Shown: positions 24,303 through 32,267, numbered from the stretch's first letter. The stretch: 32,486 bases of DNA from an uncultured Lachnospiraceae bacterium (GCA_934418125.1 CAKRWT010000025.1:1-32486); one strand, 5' to 3'. Numbers and translations: made by a program. The notes: generated from the sequence alone by a model not told the origin.

Positions 24303-25640
24303 GTGAAGAAACAGAGTAAGAAAACATGGATTCAGATGCTGGGTATTGTGGTGCTCAGCATTTTTTGCGGGATGCTGCTTTTGCTGATAACAGGGCTGAT
24401 TCCCAAGAGTATGATAGAGGATTCCTGTAGGGAAAGCAGTGTGTATTTTCAGGAGCATGAGCTGTTCCCATATCTGGTGGAGGGGCAGTTCAATACCAGA
24501 CAGGACAATTATGCGGACTGTATTCTGGTCAATATTCTGTATCATATTGACGGAAAAAATCTGCCTGCGTCTCTGATTAAGGCTTCTTATTACAATCCTG
24601 AGATGGAATCTGTGGAAGTCAGTCTGATGGAAAGTGTGCAGGCAGAGCAGACACCGAACGTAGATTATTTTCGATACTGGCACGGAGGGATGGTACTTCT
24701 TCGCCCCCTTTTTGTATTTACCGGGATTCAGGGGGCAAGAGCTGTGCTGGGAGTGGTGCTTCTGATACTGACCGGTCTGACGGTGTTTCTCTTGTGGAGA
24801 CAGAAAGCGAAGGGGTTAGCAGTCTGCTACGTTCTCGGAAATCTAATCGTGCAGGCATGGATGTGTGCTTTCTGTATCGAATATATTACGACTTTTCTGC
24901 TGATGAATGTCGTGTTGATTGCACTGCTTGTCTATTTTCCGAAGAGAAAGGACACGGAAAGCCTGTATCGGCATGTATATGGGATGCTGTGCGCTGCCGG
25001 TGTGTGGACCTGCTTTTTTGATTTTCTTACGACGGAGACACTGACTGTCACAATGCCAATCCTGTTTCTTCTGGTATTGCGGTATCAGAAAGGGGAACTG
25101 GACGATCTGCGGCAGGAGTGCAAGCGGGGCATGGGCTGTCTGCTTGGTTGGGGGATTTCCTATGCCGTAACCTTTGTGACAAAATGGCTGCTTGCCGTGA
25201 TGGTGCTCGGCAGACAGGCCTTTATGCAGGCGATGGAGTCTGCCGGGGAGAGAATCGGGGGAACCGTGTATCTTGGCAACACTACGGCAGATCCGGAGGC
25301 TTCCGGTGTGCAGCGTTTCTTCGGGGCTATTTTCAGAAATCAGGGAAGTTTGTTTCCGTTCCGGGATTCCATGGGAACCGGGGCAGCCGCACTGAGCTTT
25401 TTCGGCGTGCTGTTTCTGTGCTTTGCCATTGTGTATCTGTTCCGCGGCAAGAACTTTGATGGACGTGCCGTGGTACTTTGCCTGCTAGTGGGGGCGGTTC
25501 CCTATCTACGGTATGCGGTGTTGGAAAATCACGCGTATCTGCACTACTTTTTCACATACCGGGCACAGCTTGTGACGGTGACAATGCTGCTGTTTGTGAC
25601 CTATGAGTTTGGACTGAAGAACCTGCGTAAAATTTCATGA
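24303..25640 (+). CDS. Polytopic membrane protein, possible GT-C-like partner of the GT2
   Basis: I choose GTG at 24303 (AGGGGA just upstream), giving a natural start MKKQSKKTWIQMLG. An ATG at 24255 would add 16 residues and overlap the GT2 gene by 23 bases, with GGAGGA a long 12 bases upstream. The protein has about 445 residues and roughly nine or ten membrane helices. A large extracellular loop between the first two helices (about 37-130) has paired acidic residues and DCILVNILYHIDG. The architecture (early outer loop, many helices) resembles GT-C lipid-linked sugar transferases, but I see no definitive motif. A role in decorating a surface polymer with the GT2 product is inference. Confidence 0.75.
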   Translation: MKKQSKKTWIQMLGIVVLSIFCGMLLLLITGLIPKSMIEDSCRESSVYFQEHELFPYLVEGQFNTRQDNYADCILVNILYHIDGKNLPASLIKASYYNPEMESVEVSLMESVQAEQTPNVDYFRYWHGGMVLLRPLFVFTGIQGARAVLGVVLLILTGLTVFLLWRQKAKGLAVCYVLGNLIVQAWMCAFCIEYITTFLLMNVVLIALLVYFPKRKDTESLYRHVYGMLCAAGVWTCFFDFLTTETLTVTMPILFLLVLRYQKGELDDLRQECKRGMGCLLGWGISYAVTFVTKWLLAVMVLGRQAFMQAMESAGERIGGTVYLGNTTADPEASGVQRFFGAIFRNQGSLFPFRDSMGTGAAALSFFGVLFLCFAIVYLFRGKNFDGRAVVLCLLVGAVPYLRYAVLENHAYLHYFFTYRAQLVTVTMLLFVTYEFGLKNLRKIS

Positions 25641-25720
25641 CACAAAAAGGACTTTTGTACATTATCGATAAAAAATATCAATGGAAAGAAAATGAAACAA
25701 AAAGAAATCCATTTAATGGG

Positions 25721-25749
25721 TTGCCATATAATAGTAAGTGTGTTAGAAT
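25721..25749 (+). promoter_or_regulatory. Promoter of the ACT-hom-aspartate kinase operon
   Basis: TTGCCA (25721-25726), a 17-base spacer and TAGAAT (25744-25749), giving a leader of about 120 bases. Confidence 0.55.
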
Positions 25750-25768
25750 ATCCCTCGGTGACAAACAA

Positions 25769-25789
25769 GTGTCTTTTTGACAAAGACAC
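25769..25789 (+). promoter_or_regulatory. Leader hairpin upstream of the amino-acid operon
   Basis: GTGTCTTT (25769-25776) pairs perfectly with AAAGACAC (25782-25789) around loop TTGAC. No T-run follows, so it is not a terminator by itself. A second possible pairing, GTCCT with AGGAC, lies downstream in the leader. I see no T-box sequence or Thr/Lys-rich leader peptide. Confidence 0.4.
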
Positions 25790-25877
25790 ACAAATACAAG
25801 TGTACGTCCTGCGCAAACAATTTGTCTGTGGAAGAGGACAAAAAGGCAGGGTGCATCGTAGAGAGGCATGGTAATGT

Positions 25878-26321
25878 ATGCAGAAAACCACCGGGTATTA
25901 TGTAGTAAAGCAGAAAGCAGTTCCCGAAGTTTTGCTGAAGGTTGTAGAAGCCAAACGGCTGGTAGAGTCCGGAAGAGTTCCATCCGTACAGGATGCTGTT
26001 GATGCAGTTGGTATCAGCCGAAGTTCTTTCTATAAGTATAAAGATGACATCTTCCCATTTCATGATAATTCACAGGGAACGACCATTACCCTGACGTTTC
26101 AGATGGATGATGAAACAGGACTGTTGTCAGATGTGCTGAAAATCATAGCAGAGTTCGGAGCAAACATTTTGACGATTCATCAGAGTATTCCGATTAATGG
26201 TGTGGCATCGTTAAGCCTTAGCGTGCAGGTACTTCCCACCACAGGGGATATGTCGAAAATGATTGAAGCGTTGGAAGAAAAAGATGGTGTGCACAATGTA
26301 AAAATACTGGCACGAGAATAA
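25878..26321 (+). CDS. ACT-domain regulator (PheB-like, UPF0735 type)
   Basis: This 147-residue protein has an N-terminal helix-turn-helix-like segment (about 36-62, SVQDAVDAVGISRSSFYKYK) and a C-terminal ACT domain (about 68-145, ITLTFQMDDETGLLSDVLKI then ANILTIHQSIPINGVASLS) that would bind an amino acid. Family members are found beside hom or phenylalanine genes in Firmicutes. The ribosome site is GAGAGG ten bases before the ATG. The homoserine dehydrogenase gene starts 15 bases downstream, so they form an operon. Feedback control of the aspartate pathway is inferred from the ACT domain and the context. Confidence 0.9.
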   Translation: MQKTTGYYVVKQKAVPEVLLKVVEAKRLVESGRVPSVQDAVDAVGISRSSFYKYKDDIFPFHDNSQGTTITLTFQMDDETGLLSDVLKIIAEFGANILTIHQSIPINGVASLSLSVQVLPTTGDMSKMIEALEEKDGVHNVKILARE

Positions 26322-26336
26322 GAAGAGGAGAAAATT

Positions 26337-27539
26337 ATGATTCAGACAGCGGTATTAGGATACGGCACAGTTGGAAGCGGTGTTGTAGAAGTGATTGAAA
26401 CAAACAAGGAAGATATCAATAAGAAGGCTGGAGAACAGATAAACGTGAAGTACATTCTGGACTTACGCGATTTTCCGGGAGACCCTTATGAAAATAAAGT
26501 AGTACACGATTATAATATTATCTTAAATGACCCGGACGTTTCCATTATCTGTGAAACCATGGGAGGACTGAAACCGGCATACGAATTCAGCAAACAGGCA
26601 TTGCTTGCTGGAAAAAGTGTATGCACTTCCAATAAAGAGCTGGTGGCAAACCATGGTCCGGAGCTGATTCAGATAGCAAAAGAGCATAAATGCAATTATT
26701 TATTCGAGGCAAGTGTAGGCGGTGGAATTCCGATTATCCGTCCTTTGAATTATTCGCTTACAGCAGAGAAGATAGATTCCATTACCGGTATCCTGAATGG
26801 AACTACTAACTATATCTTGACTAAAATGGATAAAGAAGGTGCTGATTTTGCAGAGGTACTCAAGGAAGCGCAGGAAAAAGGATATGCAGAAAGAAATCCG
26901 GAGGCAGACGTAGAAGGTTATGATGCATGTCGTAAGATTGCAATACTTTCTTCTTTAATGTGTGGTAAAAATGTAAAATACCAAGATATTTATACGGAGG
27001 GAATTACGAAAATTTCCGCAGCAGATTTCCTGTATGCAAAACAGATGAACAAATCCGTGAAGCTGCTGGCTATGAGCAGGGAAACAGAAGAGGGATTTTT
27101 TGCTATGGTTGCACCATTCATGATTTCCAAAGAACATCCGCTCTATAGCGTAAGCGATGTGTTCAACGCAGTTTATGTACATGGCAATATGTTAGGGGAT
27201 TCCATGTACTATGGTCGTGGGGCAGGTAAGCTTCCTACAGCCAGTGCGGTTGTTTCCGATGTAGTAGATTGTGCAAGGCATCAGGGCAAATCTATCATGT
27301 GCTTCTGGGATAACGAGAATATAAAAGTGGAAAATGTAGAGAATTCCAAACGCAAATTTTTCGTAAGGGTCAGCGCAGATAAAAAGACAGAAGCTATGGA
27401 AACCTTTGGTTCCCTGGCAGAAGTAAATGTGGGCATTGCAGAAGAGTTTGGCTTCATGACCCAGGTGATGAGCGAGAAAGAATTTAATGAAAAAATTGAA
27501 AAAATCGGCGGATGCATCAACAGAATCCGCATTATGTAA
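26337..27539 (+). CDS. hom: Homoserine dehydrogenase
   Basis: This 400-residue enzyme reduces aspartate semialdehyde to homoserine with NAD(P)H, the branch towards threonine and methionine. It carries the Rossmann motif GYGTVGSGVVEV (residues 8-19), CTSNKELVANHG, the substrate-binding NGTTNYILTKM and the catalytic region NPEADVEGYDACRKIAILS. A C-terminal ACT domain (about 330-400) suggests threonine feedback. Length fits the longer ACT-bearing form. A good AAGAGGAG site precedes the ATG. The aspartate kinase gene follows after 33 bases. Confidence 0.96.
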   Translation: MIQTAVLGYGTVGSGVVEVIETNKEDINKKAGEQINVKYILDLRDFPGDPYENKVVHDYNIILNDPDVSIICETMGGLKPAYEFSKQALLAGKSVCTSNKELVANHGPELIQIAKEHKCNYLFEASVGGGIPIIRPLNYSLTAEKIDSITGILNGTTNYILTKMDKEGADFAEVLKEAQEKGYAERNPEADVEGYDACRKIAILSSLMCGKNVKYQDIYTEGITKISAADFLYAKQMNKSVKLLAMSRETEEGFFAMVAPFMISKEHPLYSVSDVFNAVYVHGNMLGDSMYYGRGAGKLPTASAVVSDVVDCARHQGKSIMCFWDNENIKVENVENSKRKFFVRVSADKKTEAMETFGSLAEVNVGIAEEFGFMTQVMSEKEFNEKIEKIGGCINRIRIM

Positions 27540-27572
27540 ACTATAGAATGAGTAAAATGTGAGGAGTAAATG

Positions 27573-28892
27573 ATGAAAAAGGTTGTTAAGTTTGGTGGAA
27601 GCTCTTTGGCAAGTGCAGAGCAGTTTAAGAAAGTTGGTTCTATTATCCGGGCTGATAAGGAGCGCAAATTCGTAGTACCCTCAGCACCTGGAAAAAGATT
27701 TTCCAATGATACCAAAGTGACCGATATGCTGTATGCATGCTACGCGCTTGCAGAGGAAGGCAAAGACTTCAAGAAAGAATTACAGGCTATTAAGGAACGA
27801 TATCAGGAAATTATCGATGGTCTGGAACTGAAACTGTCTCTGGAAGATGAATTCAAGAAAATCGAGAAAGATTTCAAGGATAAAGCAGGTACCAATTATG
27901 CTGCTTCTCGTGGGGAATACTTAAATGGTATTATCATGGCAAACTATTTAGGCTACGAATTTATTGATGCAGCAACTGTGATTCTGTTTGATGAAAATGG
28001 AGAATTTGATGCAGAAGAAACCAACAAGAAGCTGCGTGTGCGGCTGGAAGGTGTAGAGGCAGCCGTTATTCCCGGATTTTATGGGGCATACGCAGACGGA
28101 ACGGTTAAGACCTTTTCCAGAGGTGGTTCCGATATTACCGGTTCTATTGTTGCAAGAGCCATTAAAGCCAATGTATATGAGAACTGGACCGATGTATCCG
28201 GCTTCCTGATTGCAGACCCAAGAATCATTGATAAACCACAGGGAATCGAGACAATCACTTACAAAGAACTGCGTGAGTTATCCTACATGGGAGCAACCGT
28301 TCTTCATGAAGATGCTATTTTCCCGGTAAGACGGGAAGGCATTCCGATTAACATCAGAAATACCAATGCACCGGAAGACAATGGTACATGGATTGTGGAA
28401 AGTACCTGTCAGAAGTCTAAATATGTAATAACTGGTATTGCCGGCAAGAAAGGCTTCTGTGCTGTTAACATCGAAAAAGATATGATGAACTCTGAAATCG
28501 GTTTCGGACGTAAGGTATTACAGGCATTTGAAGAAAACGGTATTTCCTTTGAACATGTTCCTTCCGGTATTGATACCATGACCGTGTTCGTGCATCAGGA
28601 TGAATTCATGCACAAGGAGCAGCAGGTTGTATCTGCGATTCACAGACTGGCGGACCCGGATTCTATTGATATCGAAGCAGATTTTGCATTGATTGCAGTT
28701 GTGGGACGTGGTATGAAATCCACCCGCGGAACTGCCGGAAGAATCTTCTCCGCACTGGCACATGCCAATGTAAACGTTAAGATGATTGACCAGGGTTCCA
28801 GTGAGTTGAATATTATTATTGGTGTTTCCAATGATGATTTTGAGACGGCTATTAAAGCGATTTATGATATCTTTGTACTGGCACAGCTCTAA
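27573..28892 (+). CDS. Aspartate kinase
   Basis: This 439-residue enzyme phosphorylates aspartate, the first step to lysine, threonine and methionine. Two ATGs stand side by side; the second (27573) sits six bases after GAGGAG and is preferred. Visible features are VVKFGGSSLASAEQF at the N-terminus, the nucleotide-binding FSRGGSDITGSIVARA, LSYMGATVLHEDAIFPVR, and two C-terminal ACT domains (about 295-439) with IGFGRKVLQAFEENGISFEH and NVNVKMIDQGSSELNIIIGV. It is a monofunctional kinase. A terminator follows within 10 bases, ending the three-gene operon. Confidence 0.96.
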   Translation: MKKVVKFGGSSLASAEQFKKVGSIIRADKERKFVVPSAPGKRFSNDTKVTDMLYACYALAEEGKDFKKELQAIKERYQEIIDGLELKLSLEDEFKKIEKDFKDKAGTNYAASRGEYLNGIIMANYLGYEFIDAATVILFDENGEFDAEETNKKLRVRLEGVEAAVIPGFYGAYADGTVKTFSRGGSDITGSIVARAIKANVYENWTDVSGFLIADPRIIDKPQGIETITYKELRELSYMGATVLHEDAIFPVRREGIPINIRNTNAPEDNGTWIVESTCQKSKYVITGIAGKKGFCAVNIEKDMMNSEIGFGRKVLQAFEENGISFEHVPSGIDTMTVFVHQDEFMHKEQQVVSAIHRLADPDSIDIEADFALIAVVGRGMKSTRGTAGRIFSALAHANVNVKMIDQGSSELNIIIGVSNDDFETAIKAIYDIFVLAQL

Positions 28893-28898
28893 GAGAGA

Positions 28899-28938
28899 AA
28901 AAGCGTATCCTGTTAAAAGGCAGGATACGCTTTCTTTA
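28899..28938. terminator. Terminator of the aspartate kinase operon
   Basis: AAGCGTATCCTG (28901-28912) pairs perfectly with CAGGATACGCTT (28921-28932) across an 8-base loop, with T-rich sequence after it on both strands. Confidence 0.88.
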
Positions 28939-29001
28939 TGTAATAGGAAATTGCTCGTGAGTGGTGAAAAATCAACAAGAATTTACGAAGGAAATTCTTG
29001 C

Positions 29002-29030
29002 AAGTTTGCTCGCCGGAGCAAACTTTTTTC
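29002..29030 (+). terminator. Second, tandem terminator
   Basis: AAGTTTGCTC (29002-29011) pairs with GAGCAAACTT (29016-29025) around loop GCCG, followed by T-residues on the plus strand. No gene lies between it and the previous terminator 70 bases upstream. Confidence 0.75.
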
Positions 29031-29057
29031 TGTGATAAGAATGTGCCCGTATGTAGT

Positions 29058-29693
29058 CTAGTAACCCAGTGATTCGCCAACCAGATAAACCTTAATTCTG
29101 CCGGCATGTCCACTTCTTCTTGTGACAACAATCTGATTGCAGAAACATTCCGGGGACAGACAATCGTGGCAGACACCGGTAAGCCCACAGGGCAGGTTGC
29201 GGTTTAAACGGATTGCATTGGCAGGAGATGCCATATTGCGAACCCTGGCAACACCACTTGTGACATCCGTTACTACCTTATTCATACCAACCACCAGAAT
29301 GACATGGCTTGGACCCTGAATCAGGCAGGCAACACGGTTCCCATTGCCGTCAATGTTAATCAGTTCCCCATCTAACGTGATAGCATTACTGCTCATCAGA
29401 TAATAATCTGCCATTACGGCTTTCGCATAGAGGACTCTGGATTCTTCCGGAGAATTGGCTGTTGTACGGTCAATCAGCTCATAGGAGCCGTCCTGGATAG
29501 CATCCATAAGCCCGCATTCCTTAATGCTTTCACTGCCACCCCAGCTGATAACGCTTCCCTTTGGCATATCTTTCAGGATTGCCTGGGTACAGTCTGCGGC
29601 GGTTTCAAAATAGAAGCCTTTCATATTGCGTTTCTCAAGATTTTTGATAATGTGCCCTGCCAGTCTGGCATTAGCGGTTTCTTTGTGTGACAT
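29058..29693 (-). CDS. LUD-domain protein (LutC/YkgG-like, DUF162)
   Basis: This 211-residue soluble protein belongs to the LUD family, which includes the lactate-utilisation protein LutC. The family pattern is seen in VISWGGSESIKECGLMDAI, DYYLMSSNAITLDGELINID and GNRVACLIQGPSHVILVVG, and near the end in RVRNMASPANAIRLN. The C-terminal part is Cys-rich (CHDCLSPECFCNQ), a possible iron-sulphur or zinc site also common in stand-alone clostridial versions. No lutA/lutB partner is adjacent, so a role in lactate oxidation is doubtful. It has its own promoter (29734-29762) and a GAGGGA ribosome site. Confidence 0.88.
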   Translation of the reverse strand: MSHKETANARLAGHIIKNLEKRNMKGFYFETAADCTQAILKDMPKGSVISWGGSESIKECGLMDAIQDGSYELIDRTTANSPEESRVLYAKAVMADYYLMSSNAITLDGELINIDGNGNRVACLIQGPSHVILVVGMNKVVTDVTSGVARVRNMASPANAIRLNRNLPCGLTGVCHDCLSPECFCNQIVVTRRSGHAGRIKVYLVGESLGY

Positions 29694-29733
29694 GGTTATC
29701 CCTCGCTTCTGATAGAAAAAATGAATTGATTAA

Positions 29734-29762
29734 AGTATATCATTACGATAGTTACAAAACAA
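29734..29762 (-). promoter_or_regulatory. Promoter of the LUD gene
   Basis: Read on the minus strand: TTGTTT (29762-29757), a 17-base spacer ending in TGA, TATACT (29739-29734), an extended -10 form. Confidence 0.6.
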
Positions 29763-29768
29763 TAAAAT

Positions 29769-29824
29769 TTACCTAAAATGCCTTACCTAAAATACAGCCA
29801 ATAAAATGTGGCCAATAAAATACA
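29769..29824. repeat. Four tandem 14-bp repeats with a 28-bp higher-order period
   Basis: The units are TTACCTAAAATGCC, TTACCTAAAATACA, GCCAATAAAATGTG and GCCAATAAAATACA, back to back. Units 1-2 share their left half, as do units 3-4. Units 2 and 4 both end in ATACA, giving a nested 28-bp pattern. It abuts the -35 side of the LUD promoter. Confidence 0.8.
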
Positions 29825-30059
29825 GATGGGAGAATACTGCTTTTGTAAGACGAAATGAAAAGTAAGACTGAAAGATGTTGCCGGCACAAGGCGGGGGAAT
29901 GACTTATAAATGCCGGTGAAGAAGTGAGAATACCTATTGTAAAATAAATTTTGTGACAGGCGAATTGACTGTAAACTTGTCGAAAAAACAAAAAAATATG
30001 GAAAATAATGGATAAAAGAAAATAAAATGTAAAAATAAATAATTTTTTTAAGAAATGTA

Positions 30060-30087
30060 TTGACAAAATAAAACAAGATGTTATAAT
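30060..30087 (+). promoter_or_regulatory. Near-consensus orphan sigma-A promoter
   Basis: TTGACA (30060-30065) and TATAAT (30082-30087) both match the consensus exactly, with a 16-base spacer. A/T-rich DNA lies upstream, as in UP elements. No protein gene follows for about 420 bases. Confidence 0.75.
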
Positions 30088-30093
30088 AAAACC

Positions 30094-30398
30094 ATAAAGA
30101 AACACAAATTCACATAGATAAAATAAAAGAAAGAGAGGTACAGTCCACCAAAAACATAAATTATAACCCAACGTTTTAAAGTACAAATGAATAAGGAACC
30201 AAGGATAAAAGAAACGTAATCAAGTACATGAGAAAAAGTAACGGATTACAAATGAGAAGACAAGAAATAAGGACGTTACAGTATACGAATACAAAGGAAA
30301 AGTGGAAAGAGTACGGAAGAAGAAAAAACGGAGGTAAAGTCCATTGGATAGTATAGTTTAGAAGCGGGTGTTAATCGAATCAGATTGATACCCGCTTC
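30094..30398 (+). ncRNA. Candidate non-coding transcript ending in a strong hairpin
   Basis: The expected start is a few bases after the perfect TATAAT. The roughly 300-base stretch is A-rich and ends in a 16-bp stem with two G-T pairs (30361-30376 with 30383-30398, loop GAATCA). Only GTTGTG follows, so termination efficiency is unclear. Inside, GAGGTACAGTCCA (30135-30147) and GAGGTAAAGTCCA (30331-30343) form a near-repeat. A 42-codon open frame (30228-30356, a very basic peptide with WKEYGRRKNGG) has no ribosome site, so a small protein is possible but not favoured. I cannot match it to a known RNA family; a long leader of the GH3 gene is an alternative. Confidence 0.35.
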
Positions 30399-30441
30399 GT
30401 TGTGCACAGATATGTAAAAACACGAATAAAGTGAAAATGAG

Positions 30442-30470
30442 TGGTAAAATGTCCGAAAATAAGGTATAGT
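30442..30470 (+). promoter_or_regulatory. Weak candidate promoter of the acidic GH3 gene
   Basis: TGGTAA (30442-30447), a 17-base spacer and TATAGT (30465-30470), 36 bases before the start codon. The -35 box is poor. Confidence 0.35.
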
Positions 30471-30505
30471 ATGCATGTGCATATAAAATACGCGGGAGGT
30501 AAAAG

Positions 30506-32023
30506 ATGGGTAAACTGTTTAAGAAGAAAAAAGGTTATTCGGACGAAGATTTTGAAGATGATGATGACGAACTGGAAACAGAAGATGATGAAGAGGAAGA
30601 TGACGACATCGAGGATGATGAAGATGAGATAGATGATGAAGATGACGACGAAGATGAGGACGACGATGAAGACGAGGACGACGATGAAATAGAGGAAGAT
30701 GACGATGAGGAAGAGTATGACGAAGAAGAGGAACGAAGAATGTACCGCCGTCATAGAAGGATTCGAAATCAGATTATAGCCTATTCGGTAGTAGTTGTTA
30801 TTCTGGCAGGAATCATTACCGGCTGTGTTCTGGTTGGTAAGAGCATTTCCAGCCGTATTCAGAATAAGAAACAGCAGGAAGAAATGGCGAAGCAGCTGGA
30901 AGAAGCAGAGGCACAGGCAGCCCAGGAGGTTGTAATCGAAGCACCGGAAACTACGGCTGAAGAGCCGGAGGAAGATTATCTGGGTGAAGTGGTAGATGCC
31001 TATATCTCGGAAATGCCATTAGAAGATAAGGTGGCAGGTCTGTTTTTCATCACACCAGAAGCACTGACAGGCGTTGATACTGTGACGCAGGCAGGAGATG
31101 GCACACAGACAGCCCTGAATGAAAATGCGGTAGGCGGATTGGTCTATTTTAGCCGTAACATTAAAGACAAAGACCAGTTAACAGAAATGTTAAACAATAC
31201 AGTAAACATGAGCAAATATCCACTTTTTCTGGCAGTGGATGAAGAAGGTGGTTCCGTCAGCAGAGTGGCAGACAGCAGTATCGAAGTAATTAAAGTAGAT
31301 GATATGGCAACGATTGGGGCAACCGGGGATACCTCTGCGGCTTATGAGGCAGGTGTAACCATTGGTTCCTATTTAAAAGAACTGGGATTCAATGTAGACT
31401 TTGCACCCGTGGCAGATGTAGTTACCGATGTGGATAACAGTGCCATTGGCAGCCGTTCCTTTGGTGGAGAGCCGGAACAGGTTGGTACGATGGTTGCCAA
31501 TATGGTAGAAGGTCTGGAAGGAACCGGAGTCAGCTCCTGCTTAAAGCATTTCCCGGGACTGGGGGATACAACCGAAGATACCCATGACGGAAGAGTGGCA
31601 ACCGAGAAGACACTGGATGAAATGCGTTCTACTGATTTTATCCCATTCCAGAAAGGAATCGAGTCCGGTGCTGATTTCGTGATGGTAAGCCATGTGATAG
31701 CAGCAGCCATCGATGACAGTGGTATACCAAGCTCCCTGTCAGAAAAGGTAGTTACCGATACCCTCAGAAATGAACTGGGCTATGATGGTATTGTCATTAC
31801 CGACGCACTTGATATGACAGCCATTACCGATTACTATACTTCCGGTGAGGCAGCAGTGATGGCAGTGGAAGCTGGCGTTGATATGTTATTGATGCCGGAG
31901 AATTATCAGGAAGCTTATGAGGCAGTGTTGACAGCCGTGCAGGACGGAACCATTTCCGAGGAACGTATCAACGAATCTTTAACCAGAATCTACCGGATTA
32001 AGTGCGCAGATAAGCTGAACTAA
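30506..32023 (+). CDS. Membrane-anchored GH3 beta-N-acetylhexosaminidase-like protein with an acidic head
   Basis: This 505-residue protein starts at an ATG with GGGAGG upstream. MGKLFKKKKG is followed by an extreme Asp/Glu tract (residues 13-77, about nine in ten acidic), a basic YRRHRRIRN, a membrane helix (about 90-112) and a Lys/Gln/Glu coiled segment (118-142). The GH3 domain spans about 165-500. The orientation puts the acidic head in the cytoplasm and the enzyme outside. GH3 of the NagZ type is shown by FLAVDEEGGSVSR, KHFPGLG (347-353), the catalytic His360 in DTHDG and the nucleophile Asp433 in ITDALDM. It should cleave N-acetylglucosamine-containing wall or host glycans. The acidic tract is outside the usual family layout. 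Confidence 0.93.
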   Translation: MGKLFKKKKGYSDEDFEDDDDELETEDDEEEDDDIEDDEDEIDDEDDDEDEDDDEDEDDDEIEEDDDEEEYDEEEERRMYRRHRRIRNQIIAYSVVVVILAGIITGCVLVGKSISSRIQNKKQQEEMAKQLEEAEAQAAQEVVIEAPETTAEEPEEDYLGEVVDAYISEMPLEDKVAGLFFITPEALTGVDTVTQAGDGTQTALNENAVGGLVYFSRNIKDKDQLTEMLNNTVNMSKYPLFLAVDEEGGSVSRVADSSIEVIKVDDMATIGATGDTSAAYEAGVTIGSYLKELGFNVDFAPVADVVTDVDNSAIGSRSFGGEPEQVGTMVANMVEGLEGTGVSSCLKHFPGLGDTTEDTHDGRVATEKTLDEMRSTDFIPFQKGIESGADFVMVSHVIAAAIDDSGIPSSLSEKVVTDTLRNELGYDGIVITDALDMTAITDYYTSGEAAVMAVEAGVDMLLMPENYQEAYEAVLTAVQDGTISEERINESLTRIYRIKCADKLN

Positions 32024-32107
32024 AATTGTTGAAATAGAGCAAAATATTTCAAAAAAATAAGGAATATATATTAAATAAAAAATTTTGAAAAAAATTTATA
32101 TTTCTTG

Positions 32108-32136
32108 TTGACAAAAGGAATATCATATTGTATAGT
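32108..32136 (+). promoter_or_regulatory. Strong promoter of tRNA-Gly
   Basis: TTGACA (32108-32113), a 17-base spacer and TATAGT (32131-32136), about 50 bases upstream of the tRNA. Confidence 0.8.
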
Positions 32137-32186
32137 ATAACTTGTCGGGGCGATACAGTAACAAACAACAGCCCAGACAAGTACAT

Positions 32187-32259
32187 GCGCGAGTGGCTCA
32201 GTTGGTGGAGCACGACCTTGCCAAGGTCGGGGTCGCGGGTTCGAGTCCCGTCTCGCGCT
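32187..32259 (+). tRNA. tRNA-Gly (GCC anticodon)
   Basis: This 73-base cloverleaf has acceptor arms GCGCGAG/CTCGCGC (discriminator T), D-stem GCTC/GAGC, anticodon stem CGACC/GGTCG with loop TTGCCAA (anticodon 32220-32222) and T-arm GCGGG-TTCGAGT-CCCGT. The 3' CCA is not encoded. Confidence 0.95.
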
Positions 32260-32267
32260 CTCAAAGG

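Larger units (their letters stand above)
29763..30505. other. A-rich gene-free stretch of about 740 bases
   Basis: No convincing protein gene lies between the LUD promoter and the GH3 gene. The stretch holds a 14-bp tandem array (29769-29824), a near-consensus promoter (30060-30087), a candidate RNA or short-peptide region (30094-30398) ending in a 16-bp hairpin, and a weak promoter for the GH3 gene (30442-30470). Much of it is purine-rich and A-rich on the plus strand. Confidence 0.7.

Noticed and set aside
25692..25874. Leader peptide of 60 codons before the ACT gene
   Set aside because: It starts upstream of the likely promoter, has no ribosome site and no run of Thr, Lys, Met or Ile codons.
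25641..25877. T-box or amino-acid riboswitch ahead of the hom operon
   Set aside because: No T-box core sequence, no terminator/antiterminator pair with a T-run, and the leader is too short and irregular for a lysine riboswitch.
30094..30398. RNase P RNA, because of the GAGGTAAAGTCC-like boxes
   Set aside because: The stretch is far too A-rich and lacks the other conserved helices; the similarity is limited to about ten bases.
30380..30754. Minus-strand hydrophobic frame opposite the acidic tract
   Set aside because: A hydrophobic reading is the automatic complement of Asp/Glu codons; the plus-strand GH3 gene explains the sequence.
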